The notes under the pieces are model-generated. The model was not told where the DNA came from, searched no databases, and saw only the letters and a program-made list of their open reading frames with translations. From NCBI GenBank assembly GCA_038240335.1, contig JBBSDV010000136.1, positions 1 through 9,359 on the forward strand: a stretch of 9,359 nt of DNA, given 5' to 3'. This document shows, piece by piece, positions 7,343-9,359 of this stretch. A program made the translations under genes and the position numbers. Source of the DNA: JBBSDV01 sp038240335 (GTDB lineage: Bacteria > Chloroflexota > Dehalococcoidia > DSTF01 > JACRBR01). Positions within the stretch are counted from its first letter, which is position 1, and every line of letters starts with the position of its first letter.

Positions 7343-7367
7343 AGTGACTTCAGATCATAGAGTCACT
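7343..7367. promoter_or_regulatory. dyad operator candidate between the VOC and HxlR genes
   Basis: AGTGACT (7343-7349) and AGTCACT (7361-7367) are exact reverse complements separated by 11 bp, with centres 18 bp apart. The dyad brackets the -10 box of the VOC promoter. A dimeric winged-helix repressor bound here would block RNA polymerase. HxlR proteins bind such dyads next to their own genes, which makes the neighbouring regulator the natural candidate (inference). Confidence 0.55.
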
Positions 7368-7382
7368 TTCGATACTAGTCAA
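7354..7382 (-). promoter_or_regulatory. near-consensus sigma-70 promoter of the VOC gene
   Basis: On the minus strand TTGACT (7382-7377) and TATGAT (7359-7354) are separated by exactly 17 bp. Each box matches its consensus (TTGACA, TATAAT) at five of six positions. Transcription would start near 7347 and give a leader of about 70 nt before the VOC ATG. Confidence 0.72.
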
Positions 7383-7420
7383 GAGCGTGATACGCTGATC
7401 GGCGAAAGGTTAACATTCCG

Positions 7421-7819
7421 ATGGCCCGAAGCTACGAACAACAATGCCCAATCGCCCGGACGCTCGACCTGATCGGCGAGCGCTGGACGATGTTGGTGCT
7501 CCGTGAATTGTTCTTCGGCCGGACGAAATTCAAGGAGCTGGTCGAGCATTGTCCCGGCATCCCGACGAAGATCCTCGCCGACCGGCTGAAGTCCCTCGAA
7601 GCGCATGCGCTCGTCGAGCGTCGCATCTACAGCGACCACCCGTTGCGCGCCAGCTACCACCTCACCGAGCGCGGATTGTCACTCACTCCCGTCATGGAGG
7701 CAATCGTCCGATGGGGTATGGAGCACGCCGTCGACCCGACTGAGCGCGAGCAGATCGCGACGCGCATCGACGCCCGCATCGCCGCCGTCAACGCGCCATT
7801 CCCGCGGCTCTCGAAGTAG
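7421..7819 (+). CDS. HxlR-family winged-helix transcriptional regulator
   Basis: A 132-residue HxlR-type DNA-binding protein, acting as a dimer. The domain starts with the conserved CPIARTLDLIGERWT (9-23), continues with LVLRELFFGRTKFKEL (25-40), a recognition-helix region IPTKILADRLKSLE (47-60), and a wing ending SYHLTERG (78-85). Cys9 occupies the N-terminal cysteine position that works as a thiol switch in YodB and HypR of Bacillus subtilis; Cys44 is a second cysteine. The C-terminal tail after about 100 is longer than the minimal domain. It is divergent from the VOC gene over a 145-bp region containing a dyad, so it probably regulates that gene and itself. The ribosome-binding site (AAAGG, 11 nt before ATG) is rather distant. 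Its own promoter is weak (GATACT at 7371-7376 with a poor -35), consistent with low autoregulated expression. Confidence 0.94.
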   Translation: MARSYEQQCPIARTLDLIGERWTMLVLRELFFGRTKFKELVEHCPGIPTKILADRLKSLEAHALVERRIYSDHPLRASYHLTERGLSLTPVMEAIVRWGMEHAVDPTEREQIATRIDARIAAVNAPFPRLSK

Positions 7820-7821
7820 CA

Positions 7822-7847
7822 GCGCCCGCGGCGTTCGCCGGCAGCGC
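7822..7847. terminator. GC-rich hairpin between convergent genes
   Basis: CGGCG-TT-CGCCG (7829-7840) is flanked by pairing GCGC arms (7822-7825 and 7844-7847) across a 3x3 internal loop. It lies directly after the HxlR stop and before the end of the convergent cyclic-nucleotide-binding gene. It has no T-tract, so termination here is only possible, not shown. Confidence 0.3.
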
Positions 7848-7856
7848 GTCACAGCG

Positions 7857-7880
7857 ACCACCGACCAGCAACCACCGACC
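7857..7880 (+). repeat. 10-bp direct repeat
   Basis: ACCACCGACC occurs at 7857-7866 and again at 7871-7880 with a 14-bp period, in the short spacer between two convergent genes. It probably reflects a small local duplication; no function is evident. Confidence 0.4.
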
Positions 7881-7883
7881 GGC

Positions 7884-8315
7884 CTAAAGCGTCTCTCCGA
7901 GGCGCCCCTCGACCTCGCGCAGGCGACGGCTCAGAATCGGCAGCATGCCCACCGCTACCTGCGGGTTCGTGCGCAACTCCGCGACGAAATCCCAGCGCGA
8001 AAGCACGAGACAGTCGGTCGCCTCGAGCGCGCGGACCGTCGCGACCCGCGGGCCGCCATCGAGCAGTGCCATCTCGCCGAACACGGCGCCCGGTCCAAGG
8101 TCGTTGAGCTTCTGTTTCTTCGTCCCGCTGCCCTGCGTGACCTCGACCTTGCCCTTCACCACCATGAAGAACGCGACCGCCTGCTCCCCCTCTTTAACGA
8201 TGGTGTCACCCTTGTTGTAGTTGCGCTCGACAACCGCGCGTCCAATGCGCACGAGATCCTTGCGGGTGAGCTGGGAGAACAGCGGCACAGATGCGAGCTG
8301 ATCTTCGTGGGGCAT
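7884..8315 (-). CDS. stand-alone cyclic-nucleotide-binding domain protein (CRP-type sensor domain, no HTH)
   Basis: A 143-residue protein that is essentially one cNMP-binding domain. Helical leader PLFSQLTRKDL (11-21), beta-roll with KGDTIVKEGE (35-44) and FFMVVKGKVEV (49-59), then the phosphate-binding cassette FGEMALLDGGPRVATV (79-94). E81 and R90 correspond to the ribose- and phosphate-contacting Glu72 and Arg82 of E. coli CRP and are intact, so it likely binds cAMP or cGMP. The protein ends about 40 residues after the cassette, in a helix rich in Arg/Glu. There is no helix-turn-helix and no fused enzyme domain, so it cannot act as a CRP-type DNA-binding regulator. I place the start at 8315, because AGGAGGT lies 5 nt upstream and homology begins there; a longer frame to 8396 adds 27 residues with no domain character. 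It may regulate a protein partner (inference). Confidence 0.88.
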   Translation of the reverse strand: MPHEDQLASVPLFSQLTRKDLVRIGRAVVERNYNKGDTIVKEGEQAVAFFMVVKGKVEVTQGSGTKKQKLNDLGPGAVFGEMALLDGGPRVATVRALEATDCLVLSRWDFVAELRTNPQVAVGMLPILSRRLREVEGRLGETL

Positions 8316-8320
8316 TCGGC

Positions 8321-8327
8321 ACCTCCT
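8321..8327 (-). promoter_or_regulatory. ribosome-binding site fixing the start of the cNMP-binding gene
   Basis: AGGAGGT on the minus strand is 5 nt from the ATG at 8315. It selects this start over the upstream in-frame ATG at 8396, which has no such site and would lie upstream of the predicted promoter start point. Confidence 0.75.
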
Positions 8328-8362
8328 CGGCTTGTGCACCGCCCGCGGCGGGGATTGGGCGC

Positions 8363-8391
8363 ATTCTACGTTCGAAACGCCAAGTCTGCAA
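8363..8391 (-). promoter_or_regulatory. probable promoter of the cNMP-binding gene
   Basis: On the minus strand TTGCAG (8391-8386) and TAGAAT (8368-8363) are 17 bp apart. The -10 matches five of six consensus bases; the -35 has only the TTG. Transcription would begin near 8356, about 40 nt before the ATG at 8315. Confidence 0.5.
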
Positions 8392-8392
8392 T

Positions 8393-8435
8393 ACAAGTAT
8401 CACAAGGACGCGTCGCTCGGGCGTTATATACTTGT
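8393..8435. promoter_or_regulatory. 8-bp inverted repeat over the divergent promoter
   Basis: ACAAGTAT (8393-8400) and ATACTTGT (8428-8435) are exact reverse complements with 27 bp between them and centres 35 bp apart. The right arm overlaps the -10 box of the rightward gene. The left arm abuts the -35 box of the leftward gene. This layout suits an operator pair controlling both directions. Confidence 0.45.
8427..8432 (+). promoter_or_regulatory. -10 element of a probable leaderless transcript
   Basis: TATACT matches the -10 consensus at five of six positions and is followed by exactly 7 nt before the ATG at 8440. That places the expected transcription start on the A of the start codon. There is no Shine-Dalgarno before this ATG, which fits leaderless translation, common in Actinomycetota and some other phyla. 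A matching -35 box is not visible. Confidence 0.55.
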
Positions 8436-8439
8436 CCCG

Positions 8440-8946
8440 ATGCCACACGCATTGGCCCGACCGCTGCTCCTCCATGTACCGCAGAGCGCGGCCCGTGTCA
8501 CGATTGTCGACATGCGGTGGCTCCTGCTCGCGCTTGTCACGTTCGGCATCGCTTCCGTCGCCATATGGATCCCACATCTCGCGCGATTGCCGGATATCAT
8601 CCTGCGGCGCGCTCCGCGCCGCCGTATCTTGCGCCTCGTCGCTACTTCCATGATGTTCCTGGCACTGCTCCCGGCCGTTCTGCCGTTCGATCACCTGTTC
8701 ATGCCCGACACTCATGTCGACGCCGCGGTACAGGACGCTGTGCATGAAGCACACTGCCACATTGCGCCCGGATCGTGCTCCGACGCGCCCATTCCAGCAG
8801 GACCCGGACAATTGCTGCTGTTCCAGCCGCTCGTCGTGGTGCCTATTCTGCTTACGGTGTTGCTATCCCTCGCGATCCCCATGCTCGCCGGCATCGTCGT
8901 CACGCCCGACCGCCGGCCGCCACTCCGAAGCGCTGTCTCCGTATAA
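8440..8946 (+). CDS. three-helix membrane protein with a His/Cys-rich loop, function unknown
   Basis: A 168-residue membrane protein I do not recognise as a named family. Hydrophobic helices lie at about 27-47, 64-83 and 125-154. The loop between helices 1 and 2 is strongly basic (LRRAPRRRILR, 56-66), so by the positive-inside rule it is cytoplasmic. That places the loop between helices 2 and 3 outside. The outer loop (84-124) has seven potential metal ligands: H85, H92, H102, H105, C106, H107 and C113, with M88 nearby and a HEAHCH core (102-107). A ProGly-rich GPGQ (121-124) ends the loop, and a basic tail follows helix 3. I chose 8440 because a -10 box sits 7 nt upstream. A frame extending to 8332 overlaps the divergent gene, and a later Met at 8512 would drop the first 24 residues. 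CopC is encoded 84 bp downstream on the same strand, which suggests a metal, probably copper, role (inference). Confidence 0.72.
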   Translation: MPHALARPLLLHVPQSAARVTIVDMRWLLLALVTFGIASVAIWIPHLARLPDIILRRAPRRRILRLVATSMMFLALLPAVLPFDHLFMPDTHVDAAVQDAVHEAHCHIAPGSCSDAPIPAGPGQLLLFQPLVVVPILLTVLLSLAIPMLAGIVVTPDRRPPLRSAVSV

Positions 8947-8954
8947 CAACGGAC

Positions 8955-8973
8955 CGATGAAGTGCGTTCATCG
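8955..8973 (+). other. 7-bp hairpin between the membrane protein and CopC genes
   Basis: CGATGAA (8955-8961) and TTCATCG (8967-8973) pair exactly around a 5-nt loop, 9 bp after the membrane-protein stop. No T-tract follows, so it is not a classic terminator. It could attenuate or process a shared transcript, or be chance. Confidence 0.3.
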
Positions 8974-9030
8974 CCGTCGATCCGCGTTGGTGCGGTGCGT
9001 GCGTGGTCGCGCGTCAATTCAGGAGGATCC

Positions 9031-9359
9031 ATGAAGCCACGTTTGATCCCTCCGCTCCTCGCCGGAGCCGTCCTCTCCCTGCTCTTCGTCGCTACGGCAT
9101 CGGCGCATGCGGGCTACAAGAATTCGACTCCAGCGATGGGAGAAGTCGTCGCGACGGCGCCGGCGACGCTAGAAATTACTTTCAGCCAGGACATTCAGAA
9201 GGTCGCCGGCACGTACGGAATTGAGGTCACGAACGCCGCCGGCGTGCTGGTCACCTCCGGCGCGTCAGCGGTAAGCGATGCCGACCGCTCGCTGCTCTCC
9301 GTGCCGCTTCAGCCCAATCTCGCGTCCGGTCGCTACGTGGTGAATTGGAACAACACATC
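9031..9359 (+). CDS. copC: secreted CopC-domain copper-binding protein (partial, runs off the window)
   Basis: The 5' 109 codons of a CopC-family protein; the frame is still open at the window end. Residues 1-25 form a Sec signal peptide: basic MKPR, hydrophobic core (about 8-22), and an AxA site ending ASA before H26. The mature protein would begin HAGYKNSTPAMGEVV, matching the CopC start in which the N-terminal His binds Cu(II). ATLEITFSQDI (45-55) is the next conserved strand and gives the typical immunoglobulin-like fold. SGRYVVNW (100-107) near the edge precedes the usual second metal-binding segment (SxDGH), which would fall just outside. AGGAGG is 4 nt before the ATG. It follows the His/Cys-rich membrane protein gene on the same strand with an 84-bp gap. 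CopC domains occur alone or fused to CopD or other membrane modules, so the full architecture is undetermined. Family call is strong. Confidence 0.85.
   Translation, partial: MKPRLIPPLLAGAVLSLLFVATASAHAGYKNSTPAMGEVVATAPATLEITFSQDIQKVAGTYGIEVTNAAGVLVTSGASAVSDADRSLLSVPLQPNLASGRYVVNWNNT

Noticed and set aside
8316..8396. A 27-residue N-terminal extension of the cNMP-binding protein
   Set aside because: The extension has no domain character, overlaps the predicted promoter, and lacks a ribosome-binding site. The start at 8315 has AGGAGGT at 5 nt.
8332..8439. A 36-residue N-terminal extension of the His/Cys-rich membrane protein
   Set aside because: It would run through the divergent promoter region and the inverted repeat. 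The -10 box at 8427-8432 lies inside it, and the ATG at 8440 is exactly placed for a leaderless start.

Overview
The window is a GC-rich bacterial chromosomal segment with strong Shine-Dalgarno sites and short intergenic gaps. The gene content (an MMPL transporter, a DrrAB-type ABC exporter, an HxlR regulator, a CopC-type protein) and one gene that looks leaderless fit Actinomycetota or Chloroflexota. The sequence alone does not settle the phylum. I see no tRNA, rRNA, CRISPR array, transposase or phage gene, so this looks like ordinary chromosome and not a mobile island.

Layout, left to right. Positions 1-265 hold no gene I can support, only a perfect hairpin. A large MMPL/RND-type membrane transporter (266-2437, minus) diverges across a 413 bp gap from a classical short-chain dehydrogenase (2851-3690, plus). 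The dehydrogenase converges on an FAD-dependent oxidoreductase of the geranylgeranyl reductase/PHBH-like fold (3740-4831, minus). Behind that lies a 171 bp spacer with heptamer tandem repeats in both orientations. Next comes a translationally coupled DrrB/DrrA-type ABC exporter pair on the minus strand (permease 5003-5764, ATPase 5764-6771). A small VOC (glyoxalase-fold) protein (6907-7275, minus) with a clear intrinsic terminator is divergent from an HxlR-family regulator (7421-7819, plus). Their shared promoter region has a near-consensus sigma-70 promoter for the VOC gene, and a 7-bp dyad straddles its -10 region.

The regulator converges on a stand-alone cyclic-nucleotide-binding-domain protein (7884-8315, minus). 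That gene is divergent from a three-helix membrane protein with a His/Cys-rich loop (8440-8946, plus). The window ends inside a secreted CopC-domain protein (9031 to beyond 9359, plus).

Three parts look functionally linked: the two-gene ABC exporter operon; the HxlR/VOC divergon, probably a small electrophile- or xenobiotic-responsive switch; and the His/Cys-rich membrane protein plus CopC, probably the start of a copper-handling operon. The last is the most likely place for something under-described. No striking new multi-gene system is visible.
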